Assembly (NCBI GenBank): GCA_041913505.1
Contig: JAYSFC010000021.1
Coordinates: forward strand, 1 to 36,969
Direction: 5' to 3'
Source: JAYSFC01 sp041913505
GTDB taxonomy: Bacteria > Pseudomonadota > Gammaproteobacteria > Burkholderiales > Burkholderiaceae_C
Length of the DNA: 36,969 nt
Below the pieces are notes generated by a model. The model was not told the origin of the DNA, did no database searches, and worked only from the letters and a program-made list of their open reading frames with translations. Below, piece after piece: positions 7,796 to 16,203 of the stretch. The number at the start of each line of letters is the position of its first letter. Positions within the stretch are counted from its first letter, which is position 1. The position numbers were made by a program, and so were the translations under genes.

Positions 7796-8872
7796 GTGAA
7801 CGCCTTGGCAGAAACCGGCTCCGCGCGCTTTCAACCGCTGGATCTCATGTCCACGCTGGTGGCGGTGCTGCGCGCCAGTGACGGCGCGGTGCTGTTCGCC
7901 AATGCGGCGCTTGAAAACATGATGGGCTTGTCGCGCCGGACTCTGGAGGGCGGCGATTTCTCCGCGCTCTTCACCGATCCGGCGCTGCTGCACACTGCGC
8001 TGGCTGGCGCGCGTGGCCAGGATTTCGCGGCGCTGCGCTACGAGGCCAGCCTGCGCCGCCAGGGCCAGGAGCCCATGCCTGTGCTGGTGCATGTCTCCAC
8101 CGTCGAGCCCACAGGCGAAGTGCTGGTGGAACTGTGGCCGCTGGAGCAGCATGCACGCCAGGACCGTGAGGAGCGGCTGCGTGAGCAGGCGCAGGCCAAC
8201 AAGGAGCTGATTCGCAACCTGGCCCACGAGATCAAGAACCCGCTGGGTGGCATTCGCGGCGCGGCGCAGTTGCTGGAACTGGAACTGGCCAGCCCTGAGC
8301 TCACGGAGTACACCCAGGTGATCGTGCACGAGGCCGATCGCCTGCAAAGCCTCGTGGATCGGCTGCTCGCGCCCCACCGCCATCCTCACCTCGTGGGCGA
8401 CGTGAACATCCACGAGGTCTGCGAGCGCGTGCGCTCGCTCGTGCTCGTGGAGCACCCGCAGGGCCTGCGCGTGCTGCGTGACTACGATACCTCCATCCCC
8501 GAGTTCCGTGGCGACCGCGAGCAGCTCATCCAGGCCGTGCTCAACATCGTGCAGAACGCGGCGCAGGCGCTTGCCGAGCGCATTGCCGCGGGCGATGCCG
8601 TCATCACGCTGCGCACGCGCGTGGCGCGGCAGGTCACGTTTGGCCGCCAGCGCTACCGGCTGGCATTGGAATTGCATGTCATCGACAACGGACCGGGCGT
8701 GCCCGATGCCATCAAGGACAGAATCTTCTATCCCTTGGTATCGGGCCGGGACGGCGGGTCGGGGCTGGGGCTGACGCTGGCGCAAACCTTCGTGCAGCGG
8801 CACCATGGGCTGATCGAGTGCGACAGCGTGCCAGGGCGTACCGACTTCCGCATCCTGATTCCCTTGCCCTGA
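7796..8872 (+). CDS. glnL: Nitrogen regulation sensor kinase NtrB (NR-II)
   Basis: This is a 358-residue cytoplasmic histidine kinase. Residues about 18-110 form a PAS-like sensor domain. The H box NLAHEIKNPLGG has the phosphoacceptor His144. The N box (QAVLNIVQNAAQAL) and G boxes (DNGPGVP and GGSGLGLTLAQ) make a complete ATPase domain. In the family, NtrB phosphorylates NtrC under nitrogen limitation, and PII protein switches it to phosphatase mode. The start is GTG at 7796, directly after the upstream gene. ntrC follows 41 bases later. Confidence 0.93.
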   Translation: MNALAETGSARFQPLDLMSTLVAVLRASDGAVLFANAALENMMGLSRRTLEGGDFSALFTDPALLHTALAGARGQDFAALRYEASLRRQGQEPMPVLVHVSTVEPTGEVLVELWPLEQHARQDREERLREQAQANKELIRNLAHEIKNPLGGIRGAAQLLELELASPELTEYTQVIVHEADRLQSLVDRLLAPHRHPHLVGDVNIHEVCERVRSLVLVEHPQGLRVLRDYDTSIPEFRGDREQLIQAVLNIVQNAAQALAERIAAGDAVITLRTRVARQVTFGRQRYRLALELHVIDNGPGVPDAIKDRIFYPLVSGRDGGSGLGLTLAQTFVQRHHGLIECDSVPGRTDFRILIPLP

Positions 8873-8913
8873 GGTCCCGGATAGCAAAACCTTTGGGAAG
8901 GCCACACACCATC

Positions 8914-10476
8914 ATGAAGCCGATCTGGATAGTAGACGACGACCCCTCGATCCGCTTCGTCCTCGAGAAGGCGCTCGCGCGGGAGAACCTGCCCACGCGC
9001 AGCTTCACCCACCCGCGCGAAGTGCTCGACGCCCTCGCCGAGATCGACGTGGGCGACCCCGCGCGCCAGGGCCCGCAGGTCCTGGTAAGCGATATCCGCA
9101 TGCCCGGTGGCTCGGGCCTGCAACTGCTCGAGAAGGTCCGCGCCCAGCAGCCTGGCCTGCCGGTCATCATCATGACCGCGTATTCCGATCTGGACAGCGC
9201 CGTGTCGGCGTTCCAGCGCGGTGCGTTCGAGTACCTGCCCAAGCCTTTCGATCTGCCCAAAGCCGTGGAGCTGATACGCCGTGCGGTGGAAGAAAGTCAG
9301 CGGGAGGAAGTGATCGACGAGGCCCAGAGTGCCGCGCCCGAGATGCTCGGGCAGGCGCCTGCCATGCAGGACGTGTTCCGCGCCATCGGTCGCCTGAGCC
9401 AGAGTCAGGTCACCGTGCTGATCACGGGCGAATCGGGCTCAGGCAAGGAACTGGTGGCGCGTGCACTGCACAAGCATTCGCCTGTGGCGGGCGGGCCCTT
9501 CGTGGCCATCAACACGGCAGCTATCCCCAAGGACCTGCTGGAGAGCGAGCTCTTCGGCCACGAGCGTGGCGCCTTCACGGGCGCGCAGACGCAGCGGCGG
9601 GGCCGTTTCGAGCAGGCCGAGGGCGGCACGCTGTTCCTTGACGAAATTGGCGACATGCCGTTCGACCTGCAGACACGCCTGCTGCGCGTGCTGAGCGATG
9701 GCCATTTCTACCGAGTGGGTGGCCACAACGCCGTGAAGGCCCATGTGCGCGTGATTGCCGCGACGCACCAGGATCTGGAGCAGCGCGTGAAGGATGGCGT
9801 GTTCCGCGAGGATCTGTTCCACCGCCTCAACGTGATCCGCCTGCGCCTGCCTGCGCTGCGCGAGCGTAAGGAGGACGTGCCTATGCTCGCGCGGCATTTT
9901 CTGCAGCAGAGCGCGCGCCAACTGGGTGTGGAGCCCAAGCGCATCTCGGCCGCAGCGCTGGAGCGGCTGGGAGTGTTCCATTTCCCGGGCAACGTGCGCC
10001 AGCTCGAGAACATCTGCCACTGGCTCACGGTGATGGCTCCGGCCCAGGTGATCGAGCCCAAGGATTTGCCGCCCGAGGTGCTCGATGCCGTGCCGGGGAG
10101 TCCTGCGGCCCACGCCGAGCCCTCAGTGGCGGTGGCTCAGCCCGTGGTCGACCTTGCGGTGAGGGAGCCCATCGAAGCTGCGCACAAGTCTTTCGATGCG
10201 CCGCCGGCCCCGCTGCCGTGGCCTTCGGGTGCCGCGTTGCCGCCACCCGCTGCTGGGCTGCCCGAGGCTTGGGAGCGAGGGTTGGAAGCTGAGGCCATGG
10301 CGCTTTTGGCCGCCGGCCGGCATGACGTGTGGGATGCGCTGACGCGCCGCTTCGAGTCCAAGCTCATCCTCACGGCGCTGGCAAGCACGCGCGGCCGCCG
10401 CATCGAGGCTGCGCACAAGCTCGGCATTGGCCGCAACACCATCACCCGCAAGATCCAGGAGTTGGGTTTGGAGTAA
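8914..10476 (+). CDS. glnG: Nitrogen regulation response regulator NtrC (NR-I)
   Basis: This 520-residue sigma-54 activator has a receiver domain (1-120, phosphoacceptor Asp60 in VLVSDIRMP). Its AAA+ domain carries the Walker A motif GESGSGK at 172-178 and the sigma-54 contact loop GAFTGA at 219-224. A Pro/Ala-rich linker (about 395-455) leads to a C-terminal Fis-type helix-turn-helix ending in AHKLGIGRNTITRKIQELG. Phosphorylated NtrC binds dyads such as the one at 5505-5521 and opens sigma-54 promoters such as the one at 5608. The frame is open before the ATG at 8914, but MKPIWIVDDD is the standard N-terminus. The linker is longer than in E. coli NtrC (469 aa). Confidence 0.95.
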   Translation: MKPIWIVDDDPSIRFVLEKALARENLPTRSFTHPREVLDALAEIDVGDPARQGPQVLVSDIRMPGGSGLQLLEKVRAQQPGLPVIIMTAYSDLDSAVSAFQRGAFEYLPKPFDLPKAVELIRRAVEESQREEVIDEAQSAAPEMLGQAPAMQDVFRAIGRLSQSQVTVLITGESGSGKELVARALHKHSPVAGGPFVAINTAAIPKDLLESELFGHERGAFTGAQTQRRGRFEQAEGGTLFLDEIGDMPFDLQTRLLRVLSDGHFYRVGGHNAVKAHVRVIAATHQDLEQRVKDGVFREDLFHRLNVIRLRLPALRERKEDVPMLARHFLQQSARQLGVEPKRISAAALERLGVFHFPGNVRQLENICHWLTVMAPAQVIEPKDLPPEVLDAVPGSPAAHAEPSVAVAQPVVDLAVREPIEAAHKSFDAPPAPLPWPSGAALPPPAAGLPEAWERGLEAEAMALLAAGRHDVWDALTRRFESKLILTALASTRGRRIEAAHKLGIGRNTITRKIQELGLE

Positions 10477-10604
10477 ACCGGCGGAAGGCCTTGGTCCGCT
10501 CCGCACCGTTGGAAGGGCTCGCCCTGGGGCCCCATCGCTCTCGTGTCTTTGCGCGCAGCGCGCCGCTGCGTGGGCGCAATAATTTCCGCTCTCTTTTGCA
10601 AATA

Positions 10605-10632
10605 TTCACGTAACTTTACAAAAGTGCACAAT
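10605..10632 (+). promoter_or_regulatory. Possible sigma-70 promoter for the glycosyltransferase gene
   Basis: TTCACG (10605-10610) and CACAAT (10627-10632) are spaced 16 bases apart in a locally AT-rich stretch of the 190-base gap after ntrC. Each hexamer matches the consensus at four of six positions, so the call is weak. The gap shows no other clear signal. Confidence 0.3.
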
Positions 10633-10666
10633 ACCGGGTCTTTTGGCCAGTTGGCAGGATTTCCCG

Positions 10667-12262
10667 GTGTCCTCTTCCACGCTTGCTTCAACTTCGTCGC
10701 CCGCGCCGTTCGCGCAGGGCTGGGCGCTGCGCTTTCCCGTGCTCGACGGAGTGGGGGCGGCGCTGCTGATGGTGGTCTATGGCGTGGTGTGGGTGGCGGC
10801 GTACTGGGGGACAACGTTATCGCCGCCGGTGGACAACGTAGAGCAGCTGGTTTGGTTGCGTTCGCTGGAGTGGGGTTACTTTAAGCATCCGCCGCTGCCC
10901 ACTTGGCTGGTGGGCGCTGCGGCGGCAGTGTTTGGCGTCACGGCCGAGCTCACCTATGCGATGGGGGCGCTGGTTACCTTGGGAACGCTGGCGCTGTTCT
11001 GGCGCCAGCTGCGCGCCATGCGCGGGAGCCGCTACGCAATGCTCGCCCTGCTGGCGGCGCTGTGCATCACCTACTACTGTGGCCGCCTGTACTACTACAA
11101 CCACAACGTGGTGATGATGCTGTGGGTGGCTTTGGCGGTTGCCCTGAGCTGGCGCCTCACCTGGCGCCCTTCACTGACGGGGTGGGTGGCGATGGGCGTA
11201 GTTACGGGGCTGGGCATGCTGACCAAGTACCAGTTCGTGATCGCCGCAGCCGTGGTCGGCGTCTGGTGGCTGCGCTTGCGTGGCTGGAGTGACCCCATTC
11301 ACCGCCGGGGTGCGGTGTTGGCGGTGCTGGCGGCTCTGCTGGTCTTTGCTCCGCACCTGTATTGGCTGATGACGCACGATTGGATGCCCCTCAGCTACGC
11401 CAGTGCCAGTTCACTGGGCCATGATCTGGGTTTTTCTCAGCGCCTGGCGCAAGCGGTGCAATTTGCTGCAGACTGGCTTCTGAACCGGGCCCTGCCGGCC
11501 TGGCTCGTGCTAGGGGGGGCTGCATGGTGGGCGCGGCGCCAGGGAGGGGCGCAGCGCTTGGATGCCAAGGCGGCGCCTGGCGCGAGCTATGACCAGCTTT
11601 CCCGCCAATTCCTGCTGCTGTGGGGGTTTCTGCCGCTCGCGCTGATGGGTTTGATGGCGCTGCTGGGCGGCACCAAGCTGCACCTGCATTGGAGCACAGC
11701 GTTCATTCTGTGGAGCGTGCCGGCGGTCATGGAGGGGGTTGCCGCGCGCGCGGCCTGGACTTCCCTGCGCACGGTGCGGGCGGCCTGGGTGGTCTTCGTG
11801 GTGGTGCAGGCACTGATCATGGTGCAGGCATGGATGGCCTCGCCCCGGGGGCTGCGCGGCTACAAGGCCGACCATACAGATTACTTTCCCGCCGAGCGCG
11901 TGGCCGCCAGCATTGCGGGCCAGGCGCATGCGGTGCTGGGCGGGCCCATCGACATCATCAGCGGTCAGCAGGCACTCGCGGGTGCGGTGGCTGTAAGGCT
12001 GCCTGAACAGCCGCGTGTGCTGGTCCGAGGGGATCTCCACTACAGCCCCTGGATCCAGAGCGAAGAGCTGAAGACAGCGCGCGTGATCGAGGTGTTCTCC
12101 GCCCCCGGCAAGCTGCCGCCGGGCGCCTTCAGGGCGGTGGGCCAGCTGGCATGGCGCCCGGGGGTGTCCGCGTTGTCGCGTGATCAATCCGATTGGCTGG
12201 GCTCGTCGCAGAAAGAGGCCATGGAAGAGCCGGAGGACCTGCTCGACCTGTTCGGCACCTGA
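10667..12262 (+). CDS. ArnT-like (GT39/PMT_2) membrane glycosyltransferase
   Basis: This 531-residue polytopic inner membrane protein uses a lipid-phosphate-linked sugar donor in related enzymes such as ArnT. After a Ser/Thr-rich cytoplasmic N-terminus there are about ten hydrophobic helices. The first periplasmic loop carries DNVEQ (56-60) and GYFKHPPLPTW (70-80), which match the acidic catalytic loop and the GYxxxPPL pattern of the family. A hydrophilic C-terminal domain (about 400-531) follows the last helix. I chose the GTG at 10667 because AGGA lies seven bases upstream; a TTG at 10643 would add eight residues. The acceptor could be lipid A or another surface glycan and cannot be read from the sequence. 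Confidence 0.82.
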   Translation: MSSSTLASTSSPAPFAQGWALRFPVLDGVGAALLMVVYGVVWVAAYWGTTLSPPVDNVEQLVWLRSLEWGYFKHPPLPTWLVGAAAAVFGVTAELTYAMGALVTLGTLALFWRQLRAMRGSRYAMLALLAALCITYYCGRLYYYNHNVVMMLWVALAVALSWRLTWRPSLTGWVAMGVVTGLGMLTKYQFVIAAAVVGVWWLRLRGWSDPIHRRGAVLAVLAALLVFAPHLYWLMTHDWMPLSYASASSLGHDLGFSQRLAQAVQFAADWLLNRALPAWLVLGGAAWWARRQGGAQRLDAKAAPGASYDQLSRQFLLLWGFLPLALMGLMALLGGTKLHLHWSTAFILWSVPAVMEGVAARAAWTSLRTVRAAWVVFVVVQALIMVQAWMASPRGLRGYKADHTDYFPAERVAASIAGQAHAVLGGPIDIISGQQALAGAVAVRLPEQPRVLVRGDLHYSPWIQSEELKTARVIEVFSAPGKLPPGAFRAVGQLAWRPGVSALSRDQSDWLGSSQKEAMEEPEDLLDLFGT

Positions 12263-12297
12263 GTGCGGCCCGAAGAGGGCTGGTGGCGGGCGCGCCG

Positions 12298-13071
12298 CTA
12301 TAGCGTCACTACCACTGGGGCATGGTCGCTGGGCTGCTTGTTCTTGCGGGGTGCACGGTCCACGCTGCAGGCGCTGACCTGGGGCTTGAGTGCGTCGCTC
12401 ACGAGGATATGGTCGATGCGCAGTCCCCGGTTCTTCTGGAAGCCGAGCATGCGGTAGTCCCACCACGAAAAGCTCTTCTCGGGTTGCTCGAACAGGCGAA
12501 AGGCATCCGTGAGGCCGAGTTGCAGCAGCGCCCGGAAGTGCTCGCGTTCGGCCGTGGTGTGGTGGATGGTTTCCCGCAGGCCCTCGGGGTCGTAGCTATC
12601 CCGGTCCTCGGGGGCGATGTTGAAGTCGCCCACCAGCGCCAGGCGCGGCTGGGCCGCGAGTTCCGTGCGCAGCCAGGCCTGCAGCGCATCCAGCCAGCGC
12701 ATCTTGTAGGCGAACTTATCGCTGCCGGGTTCCTGCCCATTCACGAAATAGCCATTGACCAGGCGCAGTGGGCCGTCCTCGGTCTCCAGCGTGGCCGCGA
12801 TCACGCGTGCCTGTTCGTCCTCGAAGCCGGGAATGTTGCGCACCACGTCGCGCATGGGGCTGCGGCTCAGGATTGCGACGCCGTTGTAGGTCTTTTGCCC
12901 GTGGGTGACGGCGTGGTAGCCGGCCTCCTGGAAAGCCCCGACGGGGAACTTGTCGTCGGTGAGCTTGAGCTCCTGCAACGCCAGCGCGTCCACGGGGTGC
13001 GCCGTGAGCCAGTCGAGCACCTGGGGCAGGCGCACGGAGAGCGAGTTGATGTTCCAGGTGGCCAGTTGCAT
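12298..13071 (-). CDS. xth: Exodeoxyribonuclease III (AP endonuclease)
   Basis: This is a 257-residue DNA repair enzyme of the exonuclease III family, which cleaves at abasic sites and degrades one strand from 3' ends. Motifs are WNINSL at the N-terminus, LQELK (metal-binding Glu), GDFNIAPEDRD, RIDHILVS and the terminal SDHAPVV with the catalytic Asp-His pair. The reverse-strand frame is open beyond the start, but ATG at 13071 gives MQLATWNINS, the family N-terminus. It converges with the glycosyltransferase gene 35 bases away and diverges from the DUF3348 gene. Confidence 0.93.
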   Translation of the reverse strand: MQLATWNINSLSVRLPQVLDWLTAHPVDALALQELKLTDDKFPVGAFQEAGYHAVTHGQKTYNGVAILSRSPMRDVVRNIPGFEDEQARVIAATLETEDGPLRLVNGYFVNGQEPGSDKFAYKMRWLDALQAWLRTELAAQPRLALVGDFNIAPEDRDSYDPEGLRETIHHTTAEREHFRALLQLGLTDAFRLFEQPEKSFSWWDYRMLGFQKNRGLRIDHILVSDALKPQVSACSVDRAPRKNKQPSDHAPVVVTL

Positions 13072-13097
13072 GGTGCTTCCTTGTCTAGGCGGATGGT

Positions 13098-13109
13098 TCA
13101 AATATTTGA
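13098..13109. promoter_or_regulatory. Perfect palindrome in the xth / DUF3348 divergent region
   Basis: TCAAATATTTGA is a perfect 12-base inverted repeat in an otherwise GC-rich 95-base divergent gap. It is directly followed by a small GGGG-AAACG-CCCC hairpin (13110-13122). It could be an operator for one or both genes; the regulator is unknown and the match could be chance. Confidence 0.35.
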
Positions 13110-13166
13110 GGGGAAACGCCCCGATGGGCCGCCAGTGTAGACTGCGAGGTTTTTTGATCCGGCAGT

Positions 13167-13877
13167 ATGGTGCAGCAGACAGCGCGCGCAAGTTTGACGG
13201 GCTCGGCGTTGGTGCGCTTGTTGGCCGGTCTGACGGACCCGCACGGGCGGGCGCGTGAACCCCGGTCCGCCTTCGCGGACGGCCTGAGCCAATGGACCGG
13301 CTGGACCGACGCGATCGCGCTGTCCGCCGCCCTGGACCGACCCCTGGCAACAGCGTTGCCTGCCGGCGAACGCCTGCGAACCCAGTACGACGAGGAGCAT
13401 TCCGAATACACCCGGGTGCGTGCGCTGCTTGTGCAGGCCATCGGCCGCGAGGCACAGGCCGTGGGGCGGTCGCCGCTCGAGGCCGGCCTGGGCTTTACGC
13501 CGTACCGCCAATGCTACGCAGCGCGCCAGCAGGCAATGGATGCGGCGATAGGGGCCCTGCGCGAGCGCGTGCGGGCCGTCCTGGCTGCCTGTACGCCTGA
13601 GCTGGCGCGGCTGGCAGAGGTGGATGCGGTGATGGCCCGGGCGCTGGCAGCGCAGGAGCGCCGCCTGCTGGCCACGGTTCCCGTCCAGCTGGAAAAACAC
13701 TTTCAGCGGTTGCGTGCGGCACAGTTCGCTGCGCCGCAAGGCCATGGCCATGGCCACGATAGCGATGCCTGGCTGGACGGGTTTCGGCACGACCTGCAGG
13801 CCGTTCTGCTGGCCGAGCTGGAGCTCCGATTGCAACCGGTTGAAGGGCTCGTCGAGGCCCTTCGCCACCCCCATTGA
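13167..13877 (+). CDS. DUF3348 protein, first gene of a motor-like operon
   Basis: This 236-residue soluble protein has no signal peptide or membrane segment. It is mostly predicted helix and contains the features of the betaproteobacterial DUF3348 family: a WTDAIALSAAL segment early on, YTRVRALLVQAI, FTPYRQCYAARQ and a VPVQLEKHFQRLR helix. A histidine-glycine string QGHGHGHDSD sits at 191-200 just before the C-terminal AWLDGFRHDLQAVLLAELELRL helix, a possible metal-binding patch. The function of the family is unknown. The gene lies 31 bases before the DUF802 protein and is probably co-transcribed with it, so it is likely a cytoplasmic partner of that membrane complex. Confidence 0.82.
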   Translation: MVQQTARASLTGSALVRLLAGLTDPHGRAREPRSAFADGLSQWTGWTDAIALSAALDRPLATALPAGERLRTQYDEEHSEYTRVRALLVQAIGREAQAVGRSPLEAGLGFTPYRQCYAARQQAMDAAIGALRERVRAVLAACTPELARLAEVDAVMARALAAQERRLLATVPVQLEKHFQRLRAAQFAAPQGHGHGHDSDAWLDGFRHDLQAVLLAELELRLQPVEGLVEALRHPH

Positions 13878-13908
13878 CGCGTCACGCGCTTTGAACCCTG
13901 CGTTGTTC

Positions 13909-16203
13909 ATGACCAAACTGCTTTCTCTGGCTGCCTTCGTGGCAGGCCTGGCCACCGTGGGCTGGGTGGGTGCGGGCTACCTGGCCTCCCATCCGCTTGC
14001 ATTGGCCGTCACGCTGCTGATTGCGGCCTTCTACGTGCTCGGCGCGCTAGAGTTGTTGCGCTTCGCGCGCGCCACCGAGGCCCTGGCGGGCGCGCTGCAG
14101 TCCTTGTCAGCGACGCCCGCGCGCCTGGACGACTGGCTGGCGCCGCTGCCGCCCGCGCTGCGCAGTGCCGTGCGCCAGCGCATCGAGGGCGCTCGCGCGG
14201 GCCTGCCGGGGCCTGTGCTTGCGTCCTACCTGAGTGGGCTGCTGGTGCTGTTGGGCATGCTGGGTACCTTTGCGGGCATGGTGGTTGCGCTCAACGGCAC
14301 GGGCGCGGCCCTGGCGGGGGCGGAGGGGCTGGCGGCCATCCGCGACGCGCTTTCGGCCCCTGTGCGCGGCCTGGGGCTGGCGTTCGGCACCTCGGTGGCA
14401 GGGGTGGCCGCCTCGGCCATGTTGGGGCTGATGACGGCGCTGTGCCGGCGCGATCGCATCCAGGCCGCGCAGCAGCTCGACGCCGCCATGGCCTCCACGC
14501 TGCGGCCGTTTTCGAGCCAGCACCAGCGCGAGGCATCGCTGCGCTTGCTGGAGCAGCAGGCGGGCCTCATGCCCGAGGTGGTTGAGCGCATCCAGGCCTG
14601 CATGGCGGCCCTGGAGCGCCAGCAACAGTCGCTGAACGAGCGTCTGGTGGCCGACCAGGCGCGTTTTTACCGCGAGACCGAATCCGCCTATACGGGGCTG
14701 GCTTCCAGGGTGGAACATGCGCTGGCGGTGAGCGCGGCCGACAGCGCGGCGCGTGTGGGCGCGGCCATTCAGCCGGCCATTGAAGCCACGCTGGCCGGCT
14801 TGGCGCGCGAAAGCACCCGTCTGCACGACGGTATGGCGCAGCAGGTGCGCCAGCAGCTCGATGGGCTAGCGGCGCAGTTCGGCGATGCCACCGCTGCGGT
14901 GAGTTCGCAATGGACCCGTGCGCTGGCCGATCACCAGCGCACGAGCGAGGCGACTACGCGCGCCCTGGGCGAGGCATTGGCGCGATTCACCCAGGGCTTT
15001 GAGCAGCGCTCGGCTGCGCTGGCCGAGGGGCTGGCGGGTCGCCTGGCGCAGCAATCCGATGCGCTGTCGGCGCGTTGGGACGAGGCGCTGGCGCAGCAGG
15101 CTCGCGTGGGCGGGCAACTGGCGGCACAGCACCAGCAGGCGCTGCAGGTGGCTGCGGACGGCCTGGTGCGGCATGCCGCCACGCTGCAGGGCTCGGTAGA
15201 CCAAGCCCATGAGGCGCTGCAGAGCCGCCTGGCCGCGCAGGAAGCCCAGCGCCTGGCCCTATGGACGCAATCGCTGCAGGCTGTGGCGGCTACGTTGCGC
15301 GAGGAGTGGCAGGCGGCCAGCGCCCAGGCTGCGGCGCAATGGCAGCAGCTCGGCGATGTGCTGGGCCGAACAGTCCTGGAGGTAGGGGCCGGGGCCGAAG
15401 CGCAGGCTGCGCGCATGCTGGAGCAGATCGAGCGCCGCTCGGTGCAGGACGAGGCCCGGCTGGCATCCTGGACGCAGGCCCTGCAATCGCTGGCGGCCAC
15501 GCTGCGCGAGGAGTGGCAGGCGGCAGGAGCGCAGGCCACGGCGCAGCAGCAGCAGGTCAGTGATTCGCTCGCCCGGGCGGCCAGCGACATTGCGCGCCAG
15601 ATGGAGACTCAGGCGCAGAGCACGCTGGGCGAGGTGGGGCGGCTGGTGCAGGCGGCCTCCGAAGCGCCGCGCGCGGCCGCCGAGGTGATGGGTGAGCTGC
15701 GCCAGAAACTCGCCGACGGCATGGTGCGCGACAACGCGATGCTCGAGGAGCGCGGCCGCATTCTCGAAACGCTGTCCACGCTGCTCGAGGCCGCCCGCCA
15801 TGCCTCGGCGGAGCAGCGCGGTGCCATTGACGCCCTCGTGTCCGCGTCGTCCGGGCTCATGGAGCGCGCGAGCAGCCGCTTCGCCGAGACGCTGGAGGCG
15901 CAGGCCACCCGGCTCGACGGCGTGGCCGCGCAGATCACGGGCAGCGCCGTGGAGGTGGCAAGCCTGGGCGAGGCCTTCGGGGGCGCGGTGCAGCTCTTTG
16001 GTGAATCCAACGGGCAGTTGCTCGCACAACTGCAGCGCATTGAGACGGCGATGGCCAAGTCGCTTGCGCGCAGCGACGAACAGCTTGATTACTACGTGGC
16101 CCAGGCACGCGAGGTGATCGAGCTGAGCATCGGCGCGCAAAAACAGACCATGGATGAACTGCAGCGGCTGGCCGAGCAGCAGGGCGAGGCGCGGGCGGCA
16201 TGA
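13909..16203 (+). CDS. DUF802 protein: MotA/ExbB/ZorA-like membrane subunit with long coiled tail
   Basis: This 764-residue protein has membrane helices at about 4-24, 30-50, 105-128 and 152-178. Helices 3 and 4 carry GMLGTFAGM (116-124) and a GLGLAFGTSVAGVAAS stretch (from residue 154). This is the arrangement of TolQ/ExbB/MotA proton-channel subunits, in which threonines of the last two helices line the ion path (here Thr120 and Thr161). Residues about 185-764 are a long Ala/Gln/Glu-rich helical tail in the cytoplasm. The tail includes two tandem 69-residue repeats starting at residues 448 and 517, the DUF802 repeat. ZorA of Zorya defence systems has a similar plan of channel plus long tail. 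The ATG at 13909 was chosen; an in-frame TTG at 13891 is possible. The stop overlaps the next start (ATGA). Family membership is firm; the motor role is inferred. Confidence 0.85.
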   Translation: MTKLLSLAAFVAGLATVGWVGAGYLASHPLALAVTLLIAAFYVLGALELLRFARATEALAGALQSLSATPARLDDWLAPLPPALRSAVRQRIEGARAGLPGPVLASYLSGLLVLLGMLGTFAGMVVALNGTGAALAGAEGLAAIRDALSAPVRGLGLAFGTSVAGVAASAMLGLMTALCRRDRIQAAQQLDAAMASTLRPFSSQHQREASLRLLEQQAGLMPEVVERIQACMAALERQQQSLNERLVADQARFYRETESAYTGLASRVEHALAVSAADSAARVGAAIQPAIEATLAGLARESTRLHDGMAQQVRQQLDGLAAQFGDATAAVSSQWTRALADHQRTSEATTRALGEALARFTQGFEQRSAALAEGLAGRLAQQSDALSARWDEALAQQARVGGQLAAQHQQALQVAADGLVRHAATLQGSVDQAHEALQSRLAAQEAQRLALWTQSLQAVAATLREEWQAASAQAAAQWQQLGDVLGRTVLEVGAGAEAQAARMLEQIERRSVQDEARLASWTQALQSLAATLREEWQAAGAQATAQQQQVSDSLARAASDIARQMETQAQSTLGEVGRLVQAASEAPRAAAEVMGELRQKLADGMVRDNAMLEERGRILETLSTLLEAARHASAEQRGAIDALVSASSGLMERASSRFAETLEAQATRLDGVAAQITGSAVEVASLGEAFGGAVQLFGESNGQLLAQLQRIETAMAKSLARSDEQLDYYVAQAREVIELSIGAQKQTMDELQRLAEQQGEARAA
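15250..15663 (+). repeat. Two tandem 69-codon repeats in the DUF802 tail
   Basis: Unit 1 (15250-15456) and unit 2 (15457-15663) are in frame and 207 bases apart. Both start RLAxWTQxLQ and contain xAATLREEWQAA. A 22-base stretch is identical between units (15296-15317 and 15503-15524). This suggests a recent or conserved internal duplication that lengthens the tail. Confidence 0.8.
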
